The notes: generated from the sequence alone by a model not told the origin. Positions 18,486 through 28,500 are shown, counted from the stretch's first letter. The stretch is 64,000 nucleotides of DNA from an uncultured Acetatifactor sp. (GCA_947624245.1 CANQJL010000010.1:23780-87779), one strand, 5' to 3'. Translations and numbers: made by a program.

Positions 18486-21197
18486 ATGCGCGGGAATCAG
18501 TTGGTCTTGGGAATATTGGCTCACGTCGACTCGGGAAAGACGACGCTGTCGGAAGCGCTCCTGTACACGGGCGGTTCCCTGCGAAAGCCGGGACGGGTGG
18601 ATCACGGAGACGCTTTTCTGGACAATTTTGCGCTGGAGCGGGAGCGGGGAATCACCATCTTTTCCAAGCAGGCGCTTATTTCCGGAGACGGACCGGACAT
18701 CACGCTGCTGGATACGCCGGGGCACGTGGATTTCGGGCCCGAGACGGAGCGCACGCTGCAGGTGCTGGATTACTGTCTGTTCGTGATCAGCGGGCCGGAC
18801 GGCGTTCAGAGCCACACCCTTACCCTGTGGCGGCTGCTTAGGCAGTATTCGATTCCCACATTTGTCTTTGTGAACAAAATGGACCGGCCGGACACGGACC
18901 GAGAAAGGATTCTGGCACAGCTGCGCGCGAAGCTGGATCAGGGCTGCGTGATTTTCGGGGCGGAGGAAGGCCCGCAATTTTATGAAGAACTGTCCATGTG
19001 CGACGAGAAGCTTTTGGACGAATATCTGGAGTCGGGCACCCTGCAGGATCGGTCCGTTGCGGCAGCCGTGCAGCAGAGAAAAATTTTCCCCTGCTATTTC
19101 GGCTCGGCGCTTAAGCTTCAGGGAGTGGAGGAGCTGCTGAAGGGGATCCGTAGATTTGCCGTGATACCGGAGTATCCCCGGCAGTTCGGAGCCAGAGTCT
19201 ACAAGATATCGCGGGATTCCAACGGAAATCGGCTGACCCATCTGAAGGTCACCGGCGGTATCCTGCGGGTGAAGATGCCCGTGAACAATGCGGCCGGCGC
19301 AGGCAGTCCGGACCTTTTCTGGGAGGAGAAGGCCGACCAGCTTCGGATCTATGACGGCGCGCGCTACAGTACCGCCATGCAGGTGGAGGCGGGAGGAATC
19401 TGTGCCGTTGCCGGTCTTTCCAAGACGTATGCGGGGCAGGGGCTGGGCGCGGAACAGGACGGCAGGCTGCCTTTTCTTACTCCGGTGCTCACCTACCGGC
19501 TGATTCTGCCGGAGGGCGCCGACGCCATGAAGGTATTCGGGCAGCTGCGGCAGCTGGAGGAGGAAGAACCGCAGCTTCATATTGTCTGGAAGGAGGCGCT
19601 CAGGGAGATCCATGTGCAGGTGATGGGCGAGGTGCAGATCGAAGTTCTCAAGCACCTGATCTGTGAGCGCTTCGGAATCGAGGTTGAGTTCGGAGACGGT
19701 CATATCGTCTATCGGGAGACCATCACATCGCCTGTGGAGGGCATCGGACATTTTGAGCCGCTGCGGCATTATGCGGAGGTGCATCTTCTGTTGGAGCCCG
19801 GAGAGCCGGGCAGCGGGCTGCAGTATGATACCGTGTGCAGTGAAGACGTGTTGGACAGGAACTGGCAGAGGCTTATCCTCACTCACCTTGCGGAGAGGGC
19901 GCACCCGGGAGTGCTGACGGGGTCTCCCATCACGGATATGAAGATTACGCTGCTCACCGGACGGGCCCATTTAAAGCATACCGAGGGCGGAGATTTTCGG
20001 CAGGCGGTTTACCGCGCTCTGCGGCAGGGGTTGATGCAGAGTGAGAGCGTGCTGCTGGAGCCGGTGTTCTCCTTTACGCTGGAGGTACCCACGGAGCAGC
20101 TCGGACGGGCCATGTCGGATATTCAGAGAATGCACGGGAGCTTTGAAGGTCCCGTGTCGGAGGGCGAGAACAGTATTCTCACGGGAAGCGCTCCCGTGTC
20201 GGAATTTGCCTCCTATCAGAAAGAGGTGGCGGCCTACACCGGAGGCAGGGGAAGACTTTCCTGCACGCTGAAAGGCTATGAGCCCTGCCATGACAGCGAG
20301 GCGGTCATCGAGAGGATCGGTTATGACCCGAAGGCGGATACGGATAATCCGTCGTCGTCCGTATTTTGTTCCCACGGCGCGGGAATCCTTGTGGAGTGGG
20401 ACCATGTGCGGGAGCATGCTCATGTGGACTGCGTGCTGAAGCCGGAAAAGGAGAAGGAGCGGAAAGCGACTGTTTCCCATAGGTCCGAAGGCGGCAGGTC
20501 CGGCTATATCACCGAGGAGGAGATAGAGGCGATCTTTCAAAGCACCTATAAGAAAAGCGTCAGGGATTACGAGCCGTATCGGTACCACAACCGCAGCGAG
20601 GGCGTGACTGTGGCTGCGCCCGAGAAGGAGAAGAAGGACAGGACGCCTTCGTCGGGCGGCATACAGGAGAAGCAGGAAGAATATCTTCTGGTGGACGGCT
20701 ACAATATTATTTTTGCGTGGGAGGAGCTGCGCTCTCTGGCAAAGGTCAACATCGACAGCGCCAGGGACCGGCTCATGGATATCTGCTGCAATTATCAGGG
20801 CTATGCGGGCTATACGCTGATCCTTGTGTTTGACGCCTACAAGGTAAAGGGGAATCCCGGTTCCGTGCAGCAGTACCACAATATTTATGTGGTCTACACA
20901 AGGGAGGCCGAGACGGCCGACCAGTACATCGAGAAGACGGTGCACAAGATCGGCCGCAGGGCGCGGGTAACGGTGGCGACCTCCGACGCCCTAGAGCAGA
21001 TGATCATATGGGGCGGAGGCGCGCTGAGAATGTCGGCAGCGGGATTCCTGGAGGCGGTGACGGAGGCCGGCGAACGGCTGCGGGAGATGTGCGGGCCCTC
21101 GGGAAGCGTTTCCAACAGGCTGCCCGTGCCGGAAAATGCGCGGCCGGAACAACAGAATGTGCGGCCTGCGCAGCAGGATACACGGCCCGAACAATAG
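18486..21197 (+). CDS. Tet(M)-like translational GTPase fused to a YacP/Rae1-type NYN nuclease domain
   Basis: The 903-residue protein has two parts. Residues 1 to about 650 match ribosome-protection GTPases of the EF-G family: P-loop AHVDSGKTT (12-20), switch word ERERGITIF, DTPGHVDF, NKMDRP, then EF-G-like domains. A family-type insert (SSVFCSHGAGILVEWDHV) lies near residue 625. After a charged linker, residues about 734-870 match YacP/Rae1 of Bacillus, the ribosome A-site mRNA endonuclease: LLVDGYN with D737, LVFDAYKVKG, EAETAD, and VATSD with D834 before the GGGALRMSA block. All expected acidic residues are present. The start is ATG 18486 after GGAAAGGAAG; an upstream TTG lacks support. 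Tetracycline resistance is possible but not the best guess. Confidence 0.9.
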   Translation: MRGNQLVLGILAHVDSGKTTLSEALLYTGGSLRKPGRVDHGDAFLDNFALERERGITIFSKQALISGDGPDITLLDTPGHVDFGPETERTLQVLDYCLFVISGPDGVQSHTLTLWRLLRQYSIPTFVFVNKMDRPDTDRERILAQLRAKLDQGCVIFGAEEGPQFYEELSMCDEKLLDEYLESGTLQDRSVAAAVQQRKIFPCYFGSALKLQGVEELLKGIRRFAVIPEYPRQFGARVYKISRDSNGNRLTHLKVTGGILRVKMPVNNAAGAGSPDLFWEEKADQLRIYDGARYSTAMQVEAGGICAVAGLSKTYAGQGLGAEQDGRLPFLTPVLTYRLILPEGADAMKVFGQLRQLEEEEPQLHIVWKEALREIHVQVMGEVQIEVLKHLICERFGIEVEFGDGHIVYRETITSPVEGIGHFEPLRHYAEVHLLLEPGEPGSGLQYDTVCSEDVLDRNWQRLILTHLAERAHPGVLTGSPITDMKITLLTGRAHLKHTEGGDFRQAVYRALRQGLMQSESVLLEPVFSFTLEVPTEQLGRAMSDIQRMHGSFEGPVSEGENSILTGSAPVSEFASYQKEVAAYTGGRGRLSCTLKGYEPCHDSEAVIERIGYDPKADTDNPSSSVFCSHGAGILVEWDHVREHAHVDCVLKPEKEKERKATVSHRSEGGRSGYITEEEIEAIFQSTYKKSVRDYEPYRYHNRSEGVTVAAPEKEKKDRTPSSGGIQEKQEEYLLVDGYNIIFAWEELRSLAKVNIDSARDRLMDICCNYQGYAGYTLILVFDAYKVKGNPGSVQQYHNIYVVYTREAETADQYIEKTVHKIGRRARVTVATSDALEQMIIWGGGALRMSAAGFLEAVTEAGERLREMCGPSGSVSNRLPVPENARPEQQNVRPAQQDTRPEQ

Positions 21198-21238
21198 AAT
21201 GTGCGGCCTGCGCAGCAGGATACGCGGCCCGAACAATA
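21132..21238 (+). repeat. 42-bp tandem repeat spanning the stop codon of the GTPase-NYN gene
   Basis: Full copies lie at 21155-21196 and 21197-21238, with a partial diverged copy before them. In frame each copy reads as a 14-residue Arg-Pro-Glu-Gln-rich unit. The first copy boundary has CAG, the next has TAG, so one C-to-T change made the present stop. The third boundary also has TAG. Confidence 0.8.
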
Positions 21239-21354
21239 GGCTGCACGGATTGCGCGACAAAGTGAATTTGCATGAAAGTACGAATTATGTTAAGATGAAT
21301 TTTATGGTGCTGCAGAAGGCCGTGCAAGGAAATAAATGCAAGGAGAAATGATAT

Positions 21355-22320
21355 ATGCTTTATAGTTTTCTATCGGGAGGGAAGGAATCTCTTTTGGCTC
21401 TGGCGGGCGTTCTTTTTGCCTTTGCGGCAACGGTGGCCGCTACGGCAAAGCTGCAGGGATTTCTGCCGAAGGATGCAGGGCGGGAATACGCCCATGACGG
21501 AAAGCTCTCCGCGGGCAAACCAAGAGGAGCGGGCATTCTTTTTGTGCTGGCCTTTGTGGTGTCGGCGTTTTTGTTCGTGCCGGTAAACGCCGAGCTTACG
21601 ATCTACCTGATCCTCTTGGTGATCTGTATGATGACGGGCTTTCTGGACGATGCGTCGAAGACTCCCTGGGGAGAGTATAAAAAGGGGATTCTGGATCTGT
21701 GCGTAGCCGCGCTGGTAGCCGTGACATTTCTGCAGTACAACAGCAATGTGATAGATCTGCCGTTTACGGGCAGACAGATCGCCGTTCCGACGGTGCTCTT
21801 CGCCGTTCTGGCGGTGATTCTGGTGTGGGGCTCCGTGAACGTGACCAACTGTGCCGACGGAGTGGACGGGCTGTCGGGGACGCTCACTATCATCACGATC
21901 GGCACCTTATATCTGATAGACAGGCAGCGGGAGGTGCCGGGCGAGTTCTCCTATCCGATCCTCCTGTTCGCAGCATGTATTCTGGGGTATCTCTGGTTCA
22001 ATGCGACGCCCAGCAAGCTGATGATGGGCGATGCGGGTTCCCGTTCCATGGGACTGTTCATCAGCATTGCCGTTTTAAAGACGGGAAGTCCACTGCTCTA
22101 TATCCCCGTTGCCTTTGTGCTGATCATGGACGGCGGCCTGGGATTGTTAAAAATTTTTCTGCTCCGCTTTCTCAAGATCAGAATTTTAAAAAATACAAGG
22201 ACGCCCCTTCACGATCATGTGCGCAAGGCGTGGGGCTGGTCCAACACGCAGACGGTGTTCAGATTCGCCATCATACAGATCGTTCTGGCAGCGGCGGTGG
22301 TGTACGGCGTCGGAATGTGA
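21355..22320 (+). CDS. MraY-like phospho-N-acetylmuramoyl-pentapeptide transferase
   Basis: The 321-residue polytopic membrane enzyme of the GPT family shows the MraY/WecA motifs: DGKLSAGKPRGAG, GFLDDASK with the DD pair, NCADGVDGLSG, and GDAGSRSMG. The HDH word in TPLHDHVRK corresponds to the MraY-specific HHH region. It should move a sugar-phosphate from UDP-MurNAc-pentapeptide onto undecaprenyl phosphate to make lipid I. It is away from any dcw cluster, so it may be a second, divergent copy. RBS is AAGGAGA. Confidence 0.8.
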   Translation: MLYSFLSGGKESLLALAGVLFAFAATVAATAKLQGFLPKDAGREYAHDGKLSAGKPRGAGILFVLAFVVSAFLFVPVNAELTIYLILLVICMMTGFLDDASKTPWGEYKKGILDLCVAALVAVTFLQYNSNVIDLPFTGRQIAVPTVLFAVLAVILVWGSVNVTNCADGVDGLSGTLTIITIGTLYLIDRQREVPGEFSYPILLFAACILGYLWFNATPSKLMMGDAGSRSMGLFISIAVLKTGSPLLYIPVAFVLIMDGGLGLLKIFLLRFLKIRILKNTRTPLHDHVRKAWGWSNTQTVFRFAIIQIVLAAAVVYGVGM

Positions 22321-22398
22321 GAATGTCGGGTATATCTGCATCAGGGATATTTTATCAAAGGAATTTACAGCTTGGCTGCGGAAAGGCAGGGAACGGAT

Positions 22399-22902
22399 AT
22401 GTATGACGAATTGACGGCGGGTGATATAAAGAAGATGCAGGAGGAGATCGAGTACCGCAAGCTGGTCGTGCGGCCGCAGGCGCTGGAAGATGTGAAGACG
22501 GCCAGAGCCCACGGGGATCTCAGCGAAAATTTTGAATATCATGCCGCAAAGAAAGTAAAAAATCAGAACGAGAGCCGGATTCGCTATCTGGAGAGAATGA
22601 TAAGGACGGCAAAGGTGATTTCCGACGAATCCGCCGAAGATGAAGTGGGAATCAACAATACGGTCACGGTGGAATTTCTGGAAGACGGGTCTGTGGAGAC
22701 TTACCGCATCGTCACCACGGTGCGCGGAAATTCCCTGGCCAATCTGATCAGCAACGAAAGCCCTCTGGGGAAGGCGCTGTTGGGAAAGAAGGAAGGGCAG
22801 ACGACGCATGTGCAGGTAAACGACGCGGTCGGCTACGATGTGAAGATTGTGAAGCTGGAAAAGACAAATGACGAGGACGGCGATAAAATAAGGGAGTTCT
22901 GA
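22399..22902 (+). CDS. greA: Transcription elongation factor GreA
   Basis: The 167-residue protein has the N-terminal coiled-coil hairpin with the family words LSENFEYHAAK and RIRYLERMI, and the C-terminal FKBP-like domain ending in SPLGKALLGKKEG. The acidic tip residues (DLSENFEY) that stimulate RNA polymerase transcript cleavage are present. I use ATG 22399; a TTG nine codons upstream is in frame but has no better ribosome site. It is followed after 3 bases by the HAD-CPBP gene. Confidence 0.95.
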   Translation: MYDELTAGDIKKMQEEIEYRKLVVRPQALEDVKTARAHGDLSENFEYHAAKKVKNQNESRIRYLERMIRTAKVISDESAEDEVGINNTVTVEFLEDGSVETYRIVTTVRGNSLANLISNESPLGKALLGKKEGQTTHVQVNDAVGYDVKIVKLEKTNDEDGDKIREF

Positions 22903-22905
22903 ATT

Positions 22906-24405
22906 ATGAAGCAGTATCTTTTGTTCGATCTGGACGGAACGCTCACCAATCCCAAGGTGGGAATTACCTCCTGTGTCCAGTATGCGCTGGCGGCCTTCGG
23001 CATAGAGGAACCGGATCCGGATAAACTGACGCCTTTTATCGGACCGCCTTTAATGGACAGCTTTATGAATTTTTACGGCATGAGCAAAGAGCAGGCAGGG
23101 GCGGCTGTGGACAAATATCGGGAAAGGTTCCACGATACGGGCATTTTCGAGAACAAAATCTACGACGGCGTGCCCAAGATGCTCCGCGCGCTGAACGACA
23201 AGGGCATGATACTGGCGGTGGCCTCCAGCAAGCCCACCGTATTTGTGCAGCGGATACTGGAGCATTTTCACATTGCAGGGTATTTTAAGGTAGTCGTAGG
23301 AAGCGAGCTGGACGGTACCCGCGTGAGAAAGGACGAGGTGGTGGCCGAGGCTTTGCGGCAGCTATTCGGCGACAGGCCGGTGGAAAAGGACAAGGTATAC
23401 ATGATCGGCGACCGCAGGTTCGACACGGAGGGCGCCAAAGCGCAGGGCATCGAGAGCGTGGGCGTCACCTACGGCTACGGAAGCATGGAGGAATTAAAGG
23501 CGGCAAAGACCGATTATATCGTCGGTTCCGTGGAGGAGCTGAGAAGGTTTTTGCTGCGGGGAACGAATGAGCAGGCGGCAGCTCCTTTTCAGAAGATATG
23601 GGCGATCCTGTTCCCGCTGATCCTGTTTTGGCTGGTGCGCAACATAGGCTGGTCTCTGGCGGAGATGGCATTTTTTATACTGGGGAATAAAGTGTCCGGC
23701 GGCGGATTTTTCTTTGTGCGGGAAGGATCGGGGGCGCTTGTAGGACTGACGCAGAATGCGGGCGTCATCATGGGAATCGCAGGGTGTATTCTGGGAATGG
23801 CCGTGATCCGCAAAACGGCGGCGGAACAGATGGAAGATACGCGGGAGGACATGAAGCTTTTGCATCTTAAGAGAGAGCCGGTAAAAAATTACCTGCTGCT
23901 TTTCCTTCTGGCGGTGGGCGCAGCGATGGGGCTGAATCTGTTGTTCGCCCTTACGGGCATGATCGGGATTTCCGAGAGCTATCAGGCTGTCGCGGCCGGA
24001 CAGCAGGGGGCTTGCGTTTGGCTGGCGCTGCCGTATTACGGTCTGATCGCGCCCTTTGCCGAGGAAGTCGTATTTCGGGGGATTGTCTACGGCCGCATGA
24101 GGCAGACGGTGGGAAGAAGGTCCGCAATACTTTTGTCGGCGCTTTTGTTCGGCATGTATCATATGAATCCCGTGCAGGGCATCTACGGATTTCTCATGGG
24201 CTGTCTGATGGCATATGCCTACGAATATTTCGGCAATTTCAAGGCGGCACTGGCCGTGCATATGATCGCGAATCTTTTGGCGCTTTGCATAAGCGGTGTT
24301 GGCCTGAAGCTTTCGACGCCGGTAAATTGGGCGGTATGTGTCGGCTTTATCGTGTTGGCAGCGGGAAGCTTTCTGCTTTTGCGCAGGCAGAGAAGAGTGT
24401 GCTGA
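22906..24405 (+). CDS. HAD phosphatase fused to a CPBP-type membrane protease
   Basis: The 499-residue protein has an N-terminal HAD hydrolase (residues 1 to about 215, phosphoglycolate phosphatase type: LFDLDGTLTN with D8 and D10, VASSKP, KDEVV, MIGDRRFD). A membrane domain of several helices follows, carrying the CPBP/Abi signature: E386E387VVFRG, H419 in GMYHMNP, and H452 in HMIANLL. CPBP proteins are intramembrane glutamic proteases of the Rce1 type. The frame is continuous with no stop or slippery site at the join. The pair of activities in one chain suggests membrane-tethered phosphatase action or an envelope role, which I cannot decide. Confidence 0.85.
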   Translation: MKQYLLFDLDGTLTNPKVGITSCVQYALAAFGIEEPDPDKLTPFIGPPLMDSFMNFYGMSKEQAGAAVDKYRERFHDTGIFENKIYDGVPKMLRALNDKGMILAVASSKPTVFVQRILEHFHIAGYFKVVVGSELDGTRVRKDEVVAEALRQLFGDRPVEKDKVYMIGDRRFDTEGAKAQGIESVGVTYGYGSMEELKAAKTDYIVGSVEELRRFLLRGTNEQAAAPFQKIWAILFPLILFWLVRNIGWSLAEMAFFILGNKVSGGGFFFVREGSGALVGLTQNAGVIMGIAGCILGMAVIRKTAAEQMEDTREDMKLLHLKREPVKNYLLLFLLAVGAAMGLNLLFALTGMIGISESYQAVAAGQQGACVWLALPYYGLIAPFAEEVVFRGIVYGRMRQTVGRRSAILLSALLFGMYHMNPVQGIYGFLMGCLMAYAYEYFGNFKAALAVHMIANLLALCISGVGLKLSTPVNWAVCVGFIVLAAGSFLLLRRQRRVC

Positions 24406-24441
24406 CGATCTGCGGCGGCCGGTAAATTTTGAGGTATAAGT

Positions 24442-25278
24442 ATGAGGTTTTCAATCGTAACGGTGTGTCTGAATCCCGGTGAAAAACTGCAGCGGACCAT
24501 AGACAGTATCCTGGGGCAGACCTGCAGGGATTTTGAAGTGATCATAAAGGACGGCGGCAGTACGGACGGCTCTGCGGAGACTTATCGGAAAGCGGCGCCT
24601 GCTGCGGAGGCGGCCTGCGGCGGCAAAGGTGTGATCCGATTTTTTCAGGAGAAGGATACAGGGATCTACGACGCCATGAATCAGGCGGTCCTGCACGCGG
24701 CGGGAGATTTTGTGCTGTTCCTGAACTGCGGCGACGTGTTTGCGGACGAGAGAGTGCTGGAGAGGACCGCAGAGCGCATCGAAGCCGAGAAAAGGGCGGG
24801 GACGGGCATGGAGAGACTGGTGCTCTACGGGGATACGCTCAGCCAGAAGAATCATGTGACGATCGCCTCTCCGCCGAAGATCACAGGCTTTACCTGTTAC
24901 CGGAATATTCCCTGCCACCAGTCCTGCTTTTACAGCGCCGCGCTCTGCCGGAAGAAGCCGTACGATAAGAAATATAAGATACGGGCAGACTACGATCATT
25001 TTCTCTGGTGCTTTTACAGGGCCAAGGCCAAATTTGTTTCTCTGGGATTTCCCGTATCCTCCTACGAGGGCGGGGGGTACTCGGAGAGTAAAAGCAATCA
25101 AAAGCGGGACCGGAAGGAGCACGGGCAGATTGCCGCGGCCTACATGAGCCGGGGAGAGCTTTTCCGTTACAGGGCGGCAATGGCGCTCACACTGGCGCCT
25201 TTGCGCAGGGCGCTCTCGGAGAGCAGAATCTTTTCGGGGGCATATCATCATGTGAAGAAGCTTTTGTATCGGAAATAG
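24442..25278 (+). CDS. Family 2 glycosyltransferase
   Basis: The 278-residue GT-A enzyme has FSIVTVCLNPGEKLQRTIDSI at the N-terminus, the nucleotide-site DGGSTDGS, and the DxD-like region EKDTGIYDAMN, followed by NCGD. It resembles WcaA/colanic-acid type transferases that move one sugar onto a growing glycan at the cytoplasmic face. No membrane helix is evident. The start is ATG after GAGGTATAAGT. The acceptor is unknown. Confidence 0.9.
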   Translation: MRFSIVTVCLNPGEKLQRTIDSILGQTCRDFEVIIKDGGSTDGSAETYRKAAPAAEAACGGKGVIRFFQEKDTGIYDAMNQAVLHAAGDFVLFLNCGDVFADERVLERTAERIEAEKRAGTGMERLVLYGDTLSQKNHVTIASPPKITGFTCYRNIPCHQSCFYSAALCRKKPYDKKYKIRADYDHFLWCFYRAKAKFVSLGFPVSSYEGGGYSESKSNQKRDRKEHGQIAAAYMSRGELFRYRAAMALTLAPLRRALSESRIFSGAYHHVKKLLYRK

Positions 25279-25400
25279 CTGCCGGTGTGCTGTCCTTGGG
25301 GAAATGATCATATTAATTAGAAAATTAATGTAGTAATCAGAAAACATAGGGTATAAAGATGAATTTACAAATAATCTGACAATTTCCATAAAATTTGTTA

Positions 25401-25429
25401 TTTACAGATGAAGAAAAATAGTGTATAGT
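25401..25429 (+). promoter_or_regulatory. gltBD promoter
   Basis: TTTACA (25401-25406), 17 bases, TATAGT (25424-25429). The predicted start is near 25436, only a few bases before the terminator hairpin. Confidence 0.65.
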
Positions 25430-25437
25430 GAGTTGAG

Positions 25438-25480
25438 TAAAGGCGCAAAGGAGCGTAGACAGCCCCCTTGCGCCTTTTTT
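25438..25480 (+). terminator. Promoter-proximal terminator or attenuator in the gltB leader
   Basis: AAAGGCGCAA and TTGCGCCTTT form a 10-bp stem, extended by GG/CC past one mismatch and followed by a T-run (25475-25480). It lies between the gltB promoter and the gltB start codon, so constitutive termination would silence the operon. Attenuation is therefore likely, unless another promoter lies downstream. Confidence 0.75.
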
Positions 25481-25541
25481 GCGTGAGCTGCGGGGAACCA
25501 TTGCGGCGGTTCACACAAGAAACGAAGAAAGGAGTACTACA

Positions 25542-28500
25542 ATGTTTGATGCAAAGAAGGAGCAGCCCGCAGCGCCGCTCTACCGGGAAGAATTTGAACA
25601 TGACAACTGCGGTATCGGCGCATGTGTGAATATCAACGGCGAAAAGAGCCGAGAGACGGTGGAAAATGCTCTGAAGATCGTTGAGAATCTGGAGCACAGA
25701 GCCGGAAAGGACGCAGAGGGGAAGACCGGAGACGGCGTGGGTATTCTGACGCAGGTGCCCCATAAATTTTTTGCCAGAGTCACAAAGCCTCTGGGAATCG
25801 AGCTGGGAAAAGAGAGAGAGTACGGCGTGGGCATGTTCTTCTTTCCCCAGGAGGAGCTGCGCCGCAATCAGGCCAAGAAGATGTTCGAGATCATTGTGGA
25901 GAAGGAAGGGCTGGAGTTCTTAGGCTGGCGAGAGGTGCCTACCTTTCCCAATGTTCTGGGACATAAGGCTGTGGAATGTATGCCGCACATTATGCAGGGC
26001 TTTGTAAAGAAGCCGGCCGATGTGGAGAAGGGACTGCCCTTTGACCGCAGGCTTTATATAGCGAGGAGGCTGTTCGAGCAGTCCACCGAGGATACCTATG
26101 TGGTGTCCTTCTCAAGCCGCACCATCGTATATAAGGGAATGTTTCTGGTGGGACAGCTCCGCACCTTCTATGCGGATCTGCAGAGCGAAGATTTTGTTTC
26201 CGCCATCGCCATGGTACACTCCCGTTTCTCCACGAACACGAACCCGAGCTGGGAGCGTGCACACCCCAACCGTCTGATGGTGCACAACGGCGAGATCAAT
26301 ACTATTCGCGGCAATGCGGACAAAATGCTGGCCCGCGAGGAGAATATGGAATCCGAGTACCTCAAGGGTCAGATGCACAAGGTGCTGCCCGCCATCAGCA
26401 AGACGGGTTCCGATTCCGCCATGCTGGACAACACATTGGAATTTCTTGTGATGAGCGGTATGGATCTGCCTCTGGCTGTGATGATCGCAATTCCCGAGCC
26501 CTGGGCGAACAATAAGGCCATGTCCCAGAGCAAGCGGGATTTCTATCAGTACTATGCAACGATGATGGAGCCCTGGGACGGCCCCGCTTCGATTCTGTTC
26601 TCCGACGGTGACATCATGGGAGCTGTGCTGGACAGGAACGGCCTGCGTCCCTCCAGATACATGATTGCCGACAATACGTTGATCCTGTCCTCCGAGGTGG
26701 GCGTGCTGGATATCGATCCGACCACGATCAAGGTGAAGGAAAGACTGCGGCCCGGCCGGATGCTGCTGGTGGACACCGTTCAGGGCAAAGTGATCTCGGA
26801 CGAGGAGCTGAAGGAAAAGTATGCGTCCAGACAGCCCTACGGCGAGTGGCTGGACAGCAATCTGGTGTTCTTAAAGGACCTGACCATTCCCAATCAGCGC
26901 GTGCCCGAGTATACCTACGAGGAACGCCAGCGGATGCAGAAGGCCTTCGGCTACACTTACGACGAGCTGAAGACCAGCATTCTTCCCATGGCAAAGAACG
27001 GCGGGGAAGCCATTGCGGCCATGGGCGTGGACACACCGCTGCCGGTGCTCAGCAAGACGCACCACCCGCTGTTCCACTATTTTAAGCAGCTGTTCGCACA
27101 GGTGACGAACCCGCCCATCGACGCTATCCGAGAGGAGATCGTCACCTCCACCACGGTCTATATAGGTACAGAGGGCAATATTCTTCACGAGACGCCGAAG
27201 AACTGCAACATGCTTCGCGTCAACAACCCTATCTTGACCAACACGGACCTGATGAAGATCAAGAACATGCATGTGGAAGGCTTTCAGGTGGAGGTCGTTC
27301 CCATCACCTACTATAAGAATACGAGTCTGGAGCGGGCCATCGACAGGCTCTTTGTGGAAGTGGACCGGGCATACCGCGACGGCGTGAATATACTGATCCT
27401 CTCCGACAGAGGCGTGGACGAGAATCATGTGCCCATTCCTTCGCTGCTGGCGGTCTCCGCGTTGAACCAGTATCTGGTGCGGACCAAGAAGCGCACCCGT
27501 GTGGCGCTGATCCTGGAGTCCGGCGAGCCCAGGGAGGTACATCATTTTGCGACGCTTTTGGGATATGGCGCATGTGCCATCAACCCCTATCTGGCCCAAG
27601 AGTCCATCAAGGAGCTCATTGACAATCACATGCTGGATAAGGACTATTATGCGGCGGTGAACGACTACAACAATGCGGTGCTTCACGGTATCGTGAAGAT
27701 TGCCTCCAAGATGGGCATCAGCACCATTCAGTCCTATCAGGGCTCCCAGATCTTTGAGGCTATCGGCATTGCCCCCGAGGTGATAAGCAAGTACTTCAGC
27801 AATACGGTGTGCCGCGTGGGCGGCATCACGCTCAAGGACATCGAGCGGCAGGTGGATGAGCTGCACTCTCAGGCGTTCGATCCGCTGGGGCTGGGAAATG
27901 ATCTGACGCTGGACAGCCCCGGCCATCACAAGATGCGCAGCGGCGGCGACGAGCACCTGTACAATCCCGCGACGATCCACATGCTTCAGGAGTCCACGAA
28001 GCGCGGCGATTACAAAATGTTCAAACAGTACACCGCCATGGTCAACGATGAGAATTCCGTCCGCAATCTGCGTGGATTAATGGATTTCAACTATCCGAAA
28101 AAGGGCATAGCCATAGAGGAGGTAGAGCCGGTGGAATCCATCGTCACAAGGTTCAAGACCGGCGCTATGTCCTACGGTTCCATCTCCAAGGAGGCCCATG
28201 AGACTATGGCCATCGCCATGAACCGGCTGCACGGCAAGAGCAATTCCGGCGAGGGCGGCGAGGATCTGGAGCGGCTGACGGTAGGCCCCGACGGACTGAA
28301 CCGCTGTTCCGCCATCAAGCAGGTGGCCAGCGGGCGGTTCGGCGTCACCAGCCGCTATCTGGTAAGCGCCAAGGAGATCCAGATCAAGATGGCCCAGGGC
28401 GCAAAGCCCGGTGAGGGCGGCCATCTGCCCGGAGGAAAGGTATATCCCTGGATTGCAAAGACGCGTCACTCCACGCCCGGGGTATCGCTGATCTCGCCTC

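Noticed and set aside
18261..19970. A 569-codon open frame on the minus strand opposite the GTPase-NYN gene
   Set aside because: It has no ribosome site and no recognisable domain, is rich in His/Arg/Leu/Pro as expected of antisense shadows, and would run through the thiT promoter region.
18486..21197. Calling the GTPase a tetracycline resistance determinant
   Set aside because: Similarity to Tet(M) is clear, but the NYN domain, lack of a leader-peptide attenuator and lack of mobile context argue for a housekeeping or stress role.
25430..25541. A glutamine riboswitch in the gltB leader
   Set aside because: The leader is too short, and I cannot find the conserved glnA-motif core; only a terminator hairpin is supported.
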